Positions 8,681 through 16,081 of a stretch of 34,667 bases of DNA are shown one piece after another. A model generated the notes under the pieces. It worked only from the letters and a program-made list of their open reading frames with translations, did not search any database and was not told the origin of the DNA. Every line of letters begins with the position of its first letter. Position 1 is the first letter of the stretch. This DNA is from a virus: positions 1-34,667 of the IMG/VR virus record IMGVR_UViG_3300044729_004265. One strand, given 5' to 3'. A program made the position numbers and the translations under genes.

Positions 8681-8839
8681 GGTGAAGATCTACTCAGTGC
8701 AAGTGGGTGGCCTCCTGGAGGTATGGTTCAGGCAAAGGCGAGTGAATCACCCGGGATAAGAAAGAGCTTGGCTTCTGTGGCGCACAGCGCGTGAATGCGG
8801 ATGTCGATTGACAAGCAACCCGTCACCAAGGAGCCCCCA

Positions 8840-9115
8840 ATGGCCAAGAAAACGTCCCCCACCGCACTGTCCCCCGATGAGATCGAACTGTTGTTCGAAT
8901 CGATTGCCCTGGACCACCTGTTCATCGAAACCCTGCAAACCCGCCACCGCGACAGCCTGGATTTCCACGACGTCAGCGTCTGGGGCGTGAAGAGCGCCTT
9001 GCAAGCCGCGTTTGACGCTGGCCTGCGGGCGGCCGGAGGTGCCCCCAAGCAGCCGGTGCACCGCAACCGGAAGACGCAACCCACCAACGGCAGTGCCGCC
9101 GCCCTGCAAGCGTGA
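8840..9115 (+). CDS. DUF6900-like small protein
   Basis: A 91-residue acidic protein, first gene of a plus-strand block running against the late operon. The ATG at 8840 is used because AAGGAG sits six bases upstream; an in-frame ATG at 8795 has no ribosome site. The core ETLQTRHRDSLDFHDVSVWGVKSALQAAFDAG matches what I recall of the DUF6900 family, found in phages and plasmids with no known function. The C-terminus is basic and probably disordered. The next gene begins eight bases after the stop. Confidence 0.6.
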   Translation: MAKKTSPTALSPDEIELLFESIALDHLFIETLQTRHRDSLDFHDVSVWGVKSALQAAFDAGLRAAGGAPKQPVHRNRKTQPTNGSAAALQA

Positions 9116-9122
9116 GGCAGCC

Positions 9123-9671
9123 ATGGCCACCACACTCAACCCCAATCAGCAGGCCATCCTGGAGCGCGCCGTGCAGGACAGCGCCGGCAAGATCGCCTGG
9201 TTCCCCGAGCACATCAAGGGCGGCGCCCGCGCCAAGGTGCTCGAAGGCCTGTTCAAACGCGCCCTGATCACGCCCGACCGCGATGACTGGGTGGTCGCTG
9301 CCGAGGGCTACGACGCCCTGGGCCTGCCCCGACCGGTAGTCTTGCCACCGACCATCATGCTGGACGATCCGGAGCTGGAAGCCGATGTCACCAAGGCCGA
9401 GGCCAGTTGGCAGACACCCAGCCAGCACAAACCGGTTCGCACGCGGGCTGACAGCAAGCAAGCGCTGGTGATTGGTCTGCTGCAGCGCCCTGAGGGCGCC
9501 ACGATCGCGCAGATCATGGAGGCCACCGGCTGGCAACAGCACACGGTACGCGGCACCCTCGCGGGCACCCTCAAGAAGCGCCTGGGACTGACCATCAACT
9601 CCAGCAAAGAGGCAGGCGGCCAGCGGGTGTACCGCATTGATCCCGCCTCCACCGGTGGGGAGGTCGCATGA
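9123..9671 (+). CDS. DUF3489 domain protein
   Basis: A 182-residue protein with a recognisable C-terminal DUF3489 domain at about residues 108-175. The SKQALVIGLLQRPEGATIAQ and TGWQQHTVRGTLAGTLKK segments are characteristic. The domain looks like a winged helix, so DNA binding is likely although the function is unknown. Residues 1-75 contain a second helix-turn-helix-like stretch (about 25-70) that resembles a degenerate copy of the same type. The ATG follows GAGGCAGCC from the end of the previous gene. The end overlaps the next gene by four bases (ATGA), so at least these two are coupled. Confidence 0.75.
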   Translation: MATTLNPNQQAILERAVQDSAGKIAWFPEHIKGGARAKVLEGLFKRALITPDRDDWVVAAEGYDALGLPRPVVLPPTIMLDDPELEADVTKAEASWQTPSQHKPVRTRADSKQALVIGLLQRPEGATIAQIMEATGWQQHTVRGTLAGTLKKRLGLTINSSKEAGGQRVYRIDPASTGGEVA

Positions 9672-10012
9672 ACGCCCGGCCCAACTTCCAACGCATCGAT
9701 GCACTGGGGCAACGCCTGGACGACCAGGCGTTTCGCACCCTGATCAGCCTCTGCCCCGAAATCAAAACCGCCAGCCCGGCGCGCCAGGAGGCGGTGTGTG
9801 CCGCGATGCGCGCCAAGGTGGCACCTGCTATCGACAGCCTGCTCGAAGACGCCCGGCTGGCGCCCTGTTTGGCCGAGGCGGCGTTCCACAACGCTGTGCT
9901 CACCCTGGCTCTGGCCGGGGTGGAAGCCTTGCAGGCCACCGCAAAGCACCCCAAGTACAGCACTTCAAAAACCAGAAAGGATCACCATGCCCAGCATGTC
10001 CATCACCATTGA
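9668..10012 (+). CDS. Hypothetical protein in plus-strand island
   Basis: A 114-residue protein that I do not recognise. The start overlaps the DUF3489 stop (ATGA at 9668-9671), which supports it being a real coupled gene. It is mostly helical and Ala-rich with a hydrophobic stretch (LAEAAFHNAVLTLALAGVEAL, about 68-88) that is amphipathic rather than clearly membrane-spanning. The C-terminus is very basic with a His-rich end (HHAQHVHHH). It overlaps the following gene by 26 bases. Confidence 0.6.
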   Translation: MNARPNFQRIDALGQRLDDQAFRTLISLCPEIKTASPARQEAVCAAMRAKVAPAIDSLLEDARLAPCLAEAAFHNAVLTLALAGVEALQATAKHPKYSTSKTRKDHHAQHVHHH

Positions 10013-10346
10013 ACGCACGCCCCTGACCCTGCAGTGGGAGGGACAGGAAATTCAGGTCGAACAACTCGGCATCAGGCTGCCGTTTGCACGCAAGCCAGCG
10101 GACTTGACGGACATGAGCGCCAGCGGCGACTACGTGGTCTACGTCACCGAGACCCGCACCATGACGCCCGAAGAGTTCGACGTCTTCGCCGCCAACTTGC
10201 TGGCCTCGCGCGACTGGCTGGCCGGCAAGGGCGGGTATGTTGATCAGGGGCGCCTGTGCGTGGAAGTCCACGCCCCCGGTCGCCCTTGTCTGTATGTCGA
10301 CCCGTCCGGCGGGGACTATGCGCGCTACGCCGCCCGTTTGGGGTAG
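9987..10346 (+). CDS. Hypothetical protein in plus-strand island
   Basis: A 119-residue unrecognised protein. The start at 9987 follows GAAAGG six bases upstream; the frame is open further upstream only because it lies inside the previous genes. The N-terminal half is beta-rich (MSITIERTPLTLQWEGQEIQ); the middle has a helix with WLAGKGGY; the C-terminus reads GRPCLYVDPSGGDYARYAARLG. It contains no transmembrane segment or signal peptide. Codon usage agrees with the neighbours. About 100 bases without features follow. Confidence 0.6.
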   Translation: MPSMSITIERTPLTLQWEGQEIQVEQLGIRLPFARKPADLTDMSASGDYVVYVTETRTMTPEEFDVFAANLLASRDWLAGKGGYVDQGRLCVEVHAPGRPCLYVDPSGGDYARYAARLG

Positions 10347-10449
10347 TGGCTCTGCCGCCACGCTGTGCATCTTCTTCGGTCGAAGCCTTGGCTTCTCAAT
10401 CGAACAGCGCGTCAATGGGGTCATCGCCAACACAGACACGGAGCCAACA

Positions 10450-10815
10450 ATGACCACCACAAACATACCCGCGACACAGAATGAAGCCTGGGGCTTTTGG
10501 GGATCGATGAATGAACGGGCCGAAGCCGCATGGCCTATCGCGATGACCGCGATCTCCGACGCCACCTACCAGCCGCTTGAGTCGGTCCGCACCTTCCTCG
10601 ACAGCCGCCACGGTCGCCACTTTGCCGACGACGTCCTGAACGAACTGCACTCCGACGCCAACCTGCACGACGCGATCCACGCTGCCACCCAACGCTGGAT
10701 GGGCTGGACCATAGGTCGCCAGACCAGCAAGCAATGCGGCATCCCCAAGGGTCTGCCTTTCCTCACCGGATTCGTGATTCACTGCGAAATCGTCGAAGAG
10801 GCCATGGCCAACTGA
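10450..10815 (+). CDS. Hypothetical protein in plus-strand island
   Basis: A 121-residue unrecognised soluble protein. The start is set at 10450, where CGGAG lies upstream; the longer frame to 10237 runs back into the preceding gene. The sequence is helical with repeated aromatic and charged residues (AWGFWGSMNERAEAAWP near the start) and a TQRWMGWTIGRQT motif near residue 82. It ends in a hydrophobic helix FLTGFVIHCEIVEEAMAN. No function is proposed. The toxin-antitoxin pair begins 64 bases downstream. Confidence 0.6.
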   Translation: MTTTNIPATQNEAWGFWGSMNERAEAAWPIAMTAISDATYQPLESVRTFLDSRHGRHFADDVLNELHSDANLHDAIHAATQRWMGWTIGRQTSKQCGIPKGLPFLTGFVIHCEIVEEAMAN

Positions 10816-10850
10816 GACAATCAGAGGTTCCTTTTTGGTCCTTTATGGGC

Positions 10851-10873
10851 TATCATGGATCCATTCAAAGGAG
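10851..10873 (+). promoter_or_regulatory. Putative toxin-antitoxin operator and ribosome site
   Basis: Ahead of the antitoxin gene a perfect 10 bp palindrome ATGGATCCAT (10855-10864) overlaps a possible -10 element TATCAT (10851-10856). It is followed by the strong ribosome site AAAGGAG (10867-10873). Antitoxins commonly repress their own promoters at such palindromes. No convincing -35 element is visible, so the promoter is tentative. Confidence 0.3.
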
Positions 10874-10879
10874 ATTGAT

Positions 10880-11089
10880 ATGGCCGTCAACGTCAAACTG
10901 CCCGAAGCCTTGGTGGAGACCGCCAAGCACTACGGCAACATCGAGCACCGTTCGGTGCCCAAGCAGATCGAGTACTGGTCTCAAATTGGCAAGATCGCCG
11001 CAGAAAATCCTGACCTGCCCTTTAGCGTCATCCGCGACATCCTGATCGCTGACCAGGAAGAACCGGTGGGTGAATACCAGTTCGGCTGA
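10880..11089 (+). CDS. Antitoxin, ParD-like family
   Basis: A 69-residue protein starting behind a strong AAAGGAG. The opening MAVNVKLPEALVETAKHYG followed by RSVPKQIEYWSQIGKIAAENPDLP (split here, residues 24-47) is typical of ParD-like ribbon-helix-helix antitoxins. These bind and neutralise the toxin and usually repress the operon. The gene overlaps the toxin by one base (TGATG), the usual arrangement that makes antitoxin first. It lies at the end of the plus-strand island and may help keep the prophage in the lysogen. Confidence 0.75.
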   Translation: MAVNVKLPEALVETAKHYGNIEHRSVPKQIEYWSQIGKIAAENPDLPFSVIRDILIADQEEPVGEYQFG

Positions 11090-11367
11090 TGCGCATCCTT
11101 GTCACCCCGACCTTCGAGCGCGCGGTTAAAAAGCTGCACAAGCAGCAAAAAGCCGCGCTTGACGAAGCGGTGCGAGCCGTCGCCAGCCAGCCCGACGTCG
11201 GTGAAATCAAGGTCGGTGATCTGGCCGGCGTGCAGGTCTATAAGTTCCGCATGGGCACCCTGCTGTGCCTGCTCGCCTACCGCGTCCTGGATGAGAACAC
11301 GCTGAAGTTGTTGATGGTCGGTCCGCACGAGAATTTCTACCGCGACCTCAAACGCACCGAGCATTGA
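11089..11367 (+). CDS. RelE/ParE-superfamily toxin
   Basis: A 92-residue basic protein translationally coupled to the antitoxin. It has the RelE-like plan: MRILVTPTFERAVKKLHKQQKAAL (an N-terminal strand and long helix, shown here as residues 1-24 in outline), a GDLAGVQVYKFRMG strand pair, then LCLLAYRV and a C-terminal VGPHENFYRDLKR helix. RelE toxins cleave mRNA at the ribosome and ParE toxins inhibit gyrase. The HENFYRDLKR end is common in RelE/HigB-type proteins, but the subfamily cannot be settled by eye. It ends eight bases before the convergent nuclease gene. Confidence 0.75.
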   Translation: MRILVTPTFERAVKKLHKQQKAALDEAVRAVASQPDVGEIKVGDLAGVQVYKFRMGTLLCLLAYRVLDENTLKLLMVGPHENFYRDLKRTEH

Positions 11368-11370
11368 CAT

Positions 11371-11401
11371 GGGCTCAGGAGGCGAACAATGCCTCCTGCC
11401 C
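11371..11401. terminator. Hairpin between convergent genes
   Basis: CAGGAGGC (11376-11383) and GCCTCCTG (11391-11398) make a perfect 8 bp stem with a 7-base loop, with possible extra G-C pairs outside. It lies just past the toxin stop and inside the last codons of the opposing nuclease gene. No U tract follows on either side, so it may slow or punctuate transcription from both directions rather than act as a classical terminator. Confidence 0.4.
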
Positions 11402-11944
11402 TTGGCGTTGCAAAACGCTGTCCAGCGCGAACTCGAATTTCGCATCCTCAAAGTAGCGGCATTTCACGCCGCCCTCGCCATAGCGAACCCCTGGCACTCG
11501 GATCGCAATGCAGTCATTGCGTGAATCCGCCAAGGCATAGTAGGCAATCAGCCGGCGATCCAGGGCGACCAATGCCAGCACATCAAAGTCATCGTTACCG
11601 TACCGCCGTCGCCCGCCCTTGCCAGCTCGACGGGTATGAAACACATACAGCGGCGAGCCGCGATTGAGTGAGTCGGGCGTCTTGGGCATCTTGGTGGATT
11701 TCACCTGAACACGGATCACCCGCTGGCCGATATCGACCGCAATGTCATACGGAACGCCTTGTGAGGTCGGATACGCCACCCAGCCATTGAGCAGCAAGTC
11801 GGCCATCACCAAATACTCACCCGCTCGGCCAACCTCCATCTCGGCGCTGACCCGCAGGCTGTGGTGCCGAACCTCCGAACGTTCAGCGCTCCAGACATCT
11901 TTTTCGGGCTCAGCCACATCCAGAAAGCTGAGCTGCCTGATCAC
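11375..11944 (-). CDS. PD-(D/E)XK endonuclease-like protein
   Basis: A 189-residue protein with a nuclease core resembling the group I intron-associated PD-(D/E)XK family: MEVGRAGEYLVMADLLLNG, then VAYPTSQGVPYDIAVDIG and RVIRVQVKSTK. The Asp in PYDIAVD and the Q-V-K pair would be the metal and catalytic residues. A GTG start at 11944 is chosen because it overlaps the methyltransferase stop as GTGA; the frame further upstream lies inside that gene. Tight coupling to a DNA methyltransferase suggests modification and cleavage may be linked, but cleavage specificity is unknown. Confidence 0.65.
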   Translation of the reverse strand: MIRQLSFLDVAEPEKDVWSAERSEVRHHSLRVSAEMEVGRAGEYLVMADLLLNGWVAYPTSQGVPYDIAVDIGQRVIRVQVKSTKMPKTPDSLNRGSPLYVFHTRRAGKGGRRRYGNDDFDVLALVALDRRLIAYYALADSRNDCIAIRVPGVRYGEGGVKCRYFEDAKFEFALDSVLQRQGQEALFAS

Positions 11945-13203
11945 GCCGGAGCCTCTTGAATCGTCACCTCGTCGAAGACGCGCTGGCCATCCTCGGAGAT
12001 GGCCTTGCCACCGCTGAATTCCTGCCAACGGCGAACAATGACGTCGCAGTACTTCGGGTCCAACTCCATCATGAAGCAGCGCCGCCCGGCCTTCTCTGCA
12101 GCGATCAAGGTGCTGCCCGAACCCCCGAAGCAGTCCAGCACCACGTCACCCGGACGACTCGAATTGCGGATTGAACGTTCCATGAGTTCGACCGGCTTCA
12201 TCGTGGGATGCAGATCGTTGCGGGCAGGCTTCTTGATATTCCAGACATCCCCTTGATCGCGATCACCACACCAATGCCGACTGCCGCCCTCCGGCCAGCC
12301 ATACAGGATCGGTTCGTATTGGCGTTGGTAGTCCGCTCTGCCCAGGGTGAAGGTGTGCTTGGCCCAGATGATGAACGTCGACCACTTGCCACCAGCGGCG
12401 CGAAATGCGGCCTGCAGCGTGTCAAGTTCGCTGGAAGACATCGCGATGTAGACCGCGCCATCGCAGTGGGGCAGCATCAGCGAGAGCGCATCGAAGACGA
12501 AGTCGTAAAAGCCTTCGCCCAGGTTGTCGTTCAGAATCGGGCGGTGTTTTCCACGCAGCTTGTCTTTCGCGCTATTGGCATAGTTGACGTTGTAGGGCAA
12601 GTCGCTCCAGATCATCTGCACCCGTTCCCCGGCGAGCAACTGCCCGTAGCTGGATGCCTGCGTGGCATCACCGCAAACCAGTCGGTGTTCGCCGAGGATC
12701 CACACGTCACCGGGTCGGCTTATGGGTGTCTCGCTCAGTTCTGGAACCGCGTCCTCGTCCGTGTTGCCATCGACCGTGGTCTCCTCGCCGGCCATGATCT
12801 CGGCCAGGGCATCTGCATCGAAGCCGGTGATGTCCAGGTTGAAGCCATCCTCTTGCAACGACTGCAATTCGATGCGCAGCATGGCGTCGTCCCAGCCGGC
12901 GCTCTCCGCAATGCGGTTGTCCGCGATGATGAGAGCCCGGCGCTGCGTCGGGGTCAGGTGATCGAGGACGACCACGGGCACCGTGTCCAGGCCCAGCTTC
13001 TGGGCAGCAGCCAGGCGACCGTGACCGGCGACGATCACGCCATCCGAGCCGGCCAGGATCGGGTTGGTGAAACCGAACTCGACGATGGAGGCGGCGATCT
13101 GCGCCACCTGCTCCTCGGGGTGGGTGCGTGCGTTGCGGGCGTAGGGCACCAGCTTGTCTGTCGGCCAGCGCTCGATATGGGTGGAGAGCCAAGGTTCAGA
13201 CAT
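11941..13203 (-). CDS. ParB-domain / DNA methyltransferase fusion (DLPY type)
   Basis: A 420-residue two-domain protein. Residues 10-120 are a ParB/Srx-type domain with VPYARNARTHPEEQ and the GVIVAGHGRLAAAQKL motif. Residues 155-400 are a beta-class amino-methyltransferase domain with the catalytic SDLPY motif (about 200-204) and the AdoMet-binding FGGSGST motif (about 359-365), preceded by HPTMKPVELMER. It probably methylates N4-cytosine or N6-adenine, perhaps to protect phage DNA from restriction. The ATG at 13203 is preferred for alignment with the sister protein; one at 13221 is possible. It overlaps the peptidase gene by eight bases. Confidence 0.85.
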   Translation of the reverse strand: MSEPWLSTHIERWPTDKLVPYARNARTHPEEQVAQIAASIVEFGFTNPILAGSDGVIVAGHGRLAAAQKLGLDTVPVVVLDHLTPTQRRALIIADNRIAESAGWDDAMLRIELQSLQEDGFNLDITGFDADALAEIMAGEETTVDGNTDEDAVPELSETPISRPGDVWILGEHRLVCGDATQASSYGQLLAGERVQMIWSDLPYNVNYANSAKDKLRGKHRPILNDNLGEGFYDFVFDALSLMLPHCDGAVYIAMSSSELDTLQAAFRAAGGKWSTFIIWAKHTFTLGRADYQRQYEPILYGWPEGGSRHWCGDRDQGDVWNIKKPARNDLHPTMKPVELMERSIRNSSRPGDVVLDCFGGSGSTLIAAEKAGRRCFMMELDPKYCDVIVRRWQEFSGGKAISEDGQRVFDEVTIQEAPA

Positions 13204-13645
13204 GGACCAACCCCGGCTCATAGACCGTCTTGCCCTGGGCCAGCTTGGCGGTCAGGAATTGGGGGCGTTCGTTCGGCAAGGCCACTGCCAGGTGCGCCCA
13301 GCGCCCGAACTCGTGAATGATCTGGACGCAGGGCAGCTTCATTTGCTGCGCGGTTTGGCAAACCGCCAACGGCGACAGACCCGGCACGATGAGATCTGCG
13401 GCGCGACCCTGCATGTGGTGGCTGTTCTTGCTGCCACCGACGGCACGGTTGAGCGCCGGCGAACGGTACCCAGACGTGATGACCACCGGGCGAGCGAGCT
13501 TCACGCGCAAGGGTTCCAGCACGGACTGACACAGCCGACGCAGGTTTTCGATGACCTCGGGCGTGGTTTCGTTGGCGATGCCACGGCGCGCCGCCGTCTC
13601 CGAGACCAGAAACTCGGCCAGTTCGAAATGTTCAGACAGTTGCAT
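13196..13645 (-). CDS. M15-family peptidase (possible endolysin)
   Basis: A 149-residue zinc peptidase of the M15 (VanY/D-Ala-D-Ala carboxypeptidase-like) fold. Residues ITSGYRSPALNRAVGG (56-71) and SHHMQGRAADL (75-85) give the H-x6-D zinc pair His77 and Asp84, and RWAHLAV supplies His118. Proteins of this kind cut peptidoglycan cross-links and often act as phage endolysins. There is no signal peptide or membrane segment, so a holin would be needed; none is seen here. Its place between two methyltransferases is odd for a lysis gene. Start at 13645, overlapping the upstream methyltransferase by 14 bases. Confidence 0.8.
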   Translation of the reverse strand: MQLSEHFELAEFLVSETAARRGIANETTPEVIENLRRLCQSVLEPLRVKLARPVVITSGYRSPALNRAVGGSKNSHHMQGRAADLIVPGLSPLAVCQTAQQMKLPCVQIIHEFGRWAHLAVALPNERPQFLTAKLAQGKTVYEPGLVHV

Positions 13646-15056
13646 GTTCGCTCTCTTGCCGGCGCTCGGCTTTGCGTTGCTGGGCGACGACCTCAAAGGG
13701 TTCACCGGTGGCGGCCAGGGTGACCAGCACACCGGGGAAGTTCTGTTGGAAACGGATCAGCGCCACATCGACGTACTCGGGGGCGATCTCGACAGCCCGA
13801 CCGATTCGGCCGGTGCGCTGGGCGGCCATCAGCGTGGTACCGCTGCCGCCAAAGGGTTCGAAGACAATCTCGCCTTCCCGCGTGTAGGCCTCGATGACCT
13901 CCACTGGCAGCGTCACGGGAAAGACGGCAGGGTGATCGATGCCCTGGCCGATCTTTCCTTTGTGGCGCATGACCCGGATCACCGAGTCGGGGATGCGGTG
14001 GTCCTGCGTGGGTTGCCCCGCGGCTGTCCATCCGTTGACCTGGCCGTCCTTGCCGCGCATGGCGGTGGATGAACCGTCGGCGCGCAGATGGGTTTCCTGG
14101 CCAGCGAACTTGCAGGGGACCGTCTTGTTCGGTTTGCGAGTCTGGCGATTGAAATGGAAGATGAATTCGAAGCTGGGGGCTAGACGACCCCGCCAGTCGC
14201 CGGGCATCCCTGGACCCTGATCCCAGACGTACCAGGCGAAGCGCCGCCAGCCTTGGGTGCGCATCCAGGCGAGCCACTGGTCCCAATACGGGATGAACTC
14301 GTTCTCACGGTGAATCAGGCCGAGATTGACCAGCACCTGACCATCGGCCGCCATGGGCACCTGCGCGAACACGCCACGCATCAGTCCATCCCAGTCGGCG
14401 ATGCCACCGGAGGTGTAGTCGCGCTGGTTGCCGTAGGGTGGCGAGGTGAAACACAGGCTCGCCTGCTCGCCCTGCATCAAGGCGGCAATGGTGACTTGAT
14501 CGGACGCGTCGCCACAGATCAAGCGGTGTGGTCCAAGCTGCCAGACATCGCCGGGACGGCTGATCGGTTGATTGGGTGGATCAGGGACATCGTCGTCCTC
14601 TTCGCAGGCCGGATCCTCATCCGAGGCTTCTCCATCCGGGTCACTGAGATCGGCTAGCATCTGCGCCAGCTCGTCATCGTCGAATCCAGTGAGCAGCAGG
14701 TCGTATCCAGCCTCGGACAGCTCCGCCAGTTCCAGCGCCAGCAATTCATCGTCCCATCCGGCGTCGAGAGCCAGGCGGTTGTCGGCGATCACGTAGGCGC
14801 GCTTTTGCGCCAGACTCAGATGGCCCAGCTCGATGACTGGGACTTCGACCAGTTCCAGCTTGCGTGCTGCAGCCAGACGTCCATGGCCTGCGATGATGCC
14901 GTTGTCGCCATCGACCAGGATGGGCTGTGTCCAGCCAAACTCCACGATGCTGGCCGCGATCTTAGCGATCTGCGCCGGCGAATGCGTGCGCGGATTGCGC
15001 GCGTAAGGCAGCAGCGCATCGATCGGGCGGTATTCGATCTGCAGGTTTGGGGGCAT
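13632..15056 (-). CDS. ParB-domain / DNA methyltransferase fusion (SPPY type)
   Basis: A 474-residue paralogue of the downstream methyltransferase. The ParB-like domain (about 5-120) has LLPYARNPRTHSP and GIIAGHGRLAAARKL. An acidic linker (about 140-165) leads to the shared QPISRPGDVW motif. The methylase domain has catalytic TSPPYGNQRDY (about 212-222) and FGGSGTT (about 414-420). The SPPY motif suggests N4-cytosine or N6-adenine methylation with a specificity different from the DLPY sister. It is the first gene of the late block; its ATG has no clear Shine-Dalgarno sequence because a terminator-like hairpin occupies the leader. Confidence 0.85.
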   Translation of the reverse strand: MPPNLQIEYRPIDALLPYARNPRTHSPAQIAKIAASIVEFGWTQPILVDGDNGIIAGHGRLAAARKLELVEVPVIELGHLSLAQKRAYVIADNRLALDAGWDDELLALELAELSEAGYDLLLTGFDDDELAQMLADLSDPDGEASDEDPACEEDDDVPDPPNQPISRPGDVWQLGPHRLICGDASDQVTIAALMQGEQASLCFTSPPYGNQRDYTSGGIADWDGLMRGVFAQVPMAADGQVLVNLGLIHRENEFIPYWDQWLAWMRTQGWRRFAWYVWDQGPGMPGDWRGRLAPSFEFIFHFNRQTRKPNKTVPCKFAGQETHLRADGSSTAMRGKDGQVNGWTAAGQPTQDHRIPDSVIRVMRHKGKIGQGIDHPAVFPVTLPVEVIEAYTREGEIVFEPFGGSGTTLMAAQRTGRIGRAVEIAPEYVDVALIRFQQNFPGVLVTLAATGEPFEVVAQQRKAERRQESEHATV

Positions 15057-15063
15057 GGAATTG

Positions 15064-15096
15064 AAAAACCCGCCGAGCGTTGCCGCCGGGCGGGTT
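15064..15096 (-). terminator. Terminator-like hairpin in the late-operon leader
   Basis: AACCCGCC (15067-15074) and GGCGGGTT (15089-15096) form a perfect 8 bp stem. On the minus strand it runs into a T-rich tract (TTTTTC). It lies only eight bases before the ATG of the first methyltransferase, so transcripts coming from the right would tend to stop just before the late genes. This is where antitermination could act. Confidence 0.6.
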
Positions 15097-15485
15097 GGAA
15101 ATATTCAGGGGGTGGTAACTGTCAGGGGCGGTGGTAACCACAGGCCGGTAACCTGGCCGGGTGGTAACCTGTTTTTCAGCTCAGTCGCTATCGAAATCTC
15201 GCGCTGTTGCCCCCCGCATACCCTCATGGGCAGGAAGGACCCATCAACTTTCCTCAGGGCTCCTCAATAGCCCTCTATGCATCAGCCATCAGCTGTACGC
15301 ATCGATCTGCATCTGTTGCCATGACCATCGGCGATCAAATGATCTGCTCGTTGCTCACGCCGCTGTCCTGACCGTAGCTGAAAATGTACCCTCGAATAGG
15401 GCAAAACGCGACAGGGGGTGTTTTGGCGTTTGCTATCAACAGTCCTCACCGTCCCGCAGTTACCCCTAACTTGCCCCAACTTCTA
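15097..15485. other. Gene-free control region before the late genes
   Basis: About 390 bases with no credible gene in either direction; short open frames here lack ribosome sites and family features. It holds the GGTAACC repeats on its left side and an inverted CAAAAC / GTTTTG pair (15402-15407 and 15420-15425). The minus strand has TTGATA near 15441-15436, a possible -35 element, but no good -10 element follows. A late promoter is expected here from position, not from a convincing sequence. Confidence 0.4.
15112..15169. repeat. Four GTGGTAACC-type repeats
   Basis: Copies begin at 15112 (GTGGTAACT), 15131 (GTGGTAACC), 15145 (CCGGTAACC) and 15161 (GTGGTAACC), in the same orientation and 14-19 bases apart. 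The cluster lies 56-113 bases upstream of the late operon's first codon. The spacing suggests binding sites for a regulatory or replication protein. No known consensus is recognised. Confidence 0.5.
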
Positions 15486-15878
15486 TCAATGCCCCTTGTT
15501 CAGATGCAGGGTGACGAGATGGATGGCTGCGTCATAGCGCCGCTGCGCTGTACGAGCCGCACAAGCAAAGCGCCGACCAATCTGCTCCCATCGATACCGA
15601 TTCGATCGCATCCACACCAGGTGGCGCTGCTCCACCTCAAGCCATAGCACCCAGCGGGAGACTTCCAACATGCGCTGCACCGCCTGTGGACTGGGTGGCA
15701 TCGGGCGGTACAGCCGTTCAGGGTCAGGGTAACGCTCAGGCACCTGCATGGCCAGCGTCATCCACGGGTTGAAGTAGCCGCCCGGGCGGACACGGGGGAG
15801 CTTGTGCGCGGTCTCGGCAGCTTCTGCAAAGCGGGCTGCCACGTCGTCAACAGTCCATTCGGCTCGGGTCTCAGTCAT
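15486..15878 (-). CDS. DUF6362-like phage protein
   Basis: A 130-residue protein, last gene of the replication operon. The start at 15878 is chosen because GGAGG lies eight bases upstream. The sequence EWTVDDVAARFAEAAETAHKLP, then GYFNPWMTLA, YRPMPPSPQAVQRM and a RWEQIGRRFACAARTAQRRYDAA segment (described in parts, about residues 90-115) resemble DUF6362 as I remember it. The C-terminal part looks like a sigma-region-4 helix-turn-helix. A late transcription regulator role is therefore possible, given its place directly before the control region, but this is inference. Confidence 0.55.
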   Translation of the reverse strand: MTETRAEWTVDDVAARFAEAAETAHKLPRVRPGGYFNPWMTLAMQVPERYPDPERLYRPMPPSPQAVQRMLEVSRWVLWLEVEQRHLVWMRSNRYRWEQIGRRFACAARTAQRRYDAAIHLVTLHLNKGH

Positions 15879-16080
15879 GGCGCTTGCCTCCATCCCCGTA
15901 GAGACGTTCACCCAGCCTGCGTACGAATTGCTTTTCCACCCAGTCCAGCCGTTCATCGTGTTCAGACACCACCAAAATATGATCGGTGCGCCAGCCTTCG
16001 CGCTTGATGGCGTCCAAGTCCGGCGTGGTCGGCTGCAGATTGCCCAGGGGGCAGCGGTAGCGGTATTGCGGCACTTTCAT
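15871..16080 (-). CDS. Small hypothetical protein
   Basis: A 69-residue basic protein, MKVPQYRYRCPLGNLQPTTP at the start. It begins two bases after the resolvase stop and overlaps the next gene by eight bases, so it fits the tightly packed operon. It contains a DHILVVSEHDERLDWVEKQF strand-helix unit near the middle and a basic C-terminus. I do not recognise a family. The longer open frame extending to 16224 lies inside the resolvase gene and is not used. Confidence 0.55.
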   Translation of the reverse strand: MKVPQYRYRCPLGNLQPTTPDLDAIKREGWRTDHILVVSEHDERLDWVEKQFVRRLGERLYGDGGKRHD

Positions 16081-16081
16081 G

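Noticed and set aside
8681-8839. Strong divergent promoters or a cos site between small terminase and the plus-strand island
   Set aside because: A TTGACA occurs near 8808 but is too close to the ATG at 8840, and no recognisable cos sequence could be identified by eye.
12208-13320. A 370-codon plus-strand open frame
   Set aside because: It is antisense to the ParB-methyltransferase, which has clear catalytic motifs; no ribosome site or recognised domain.
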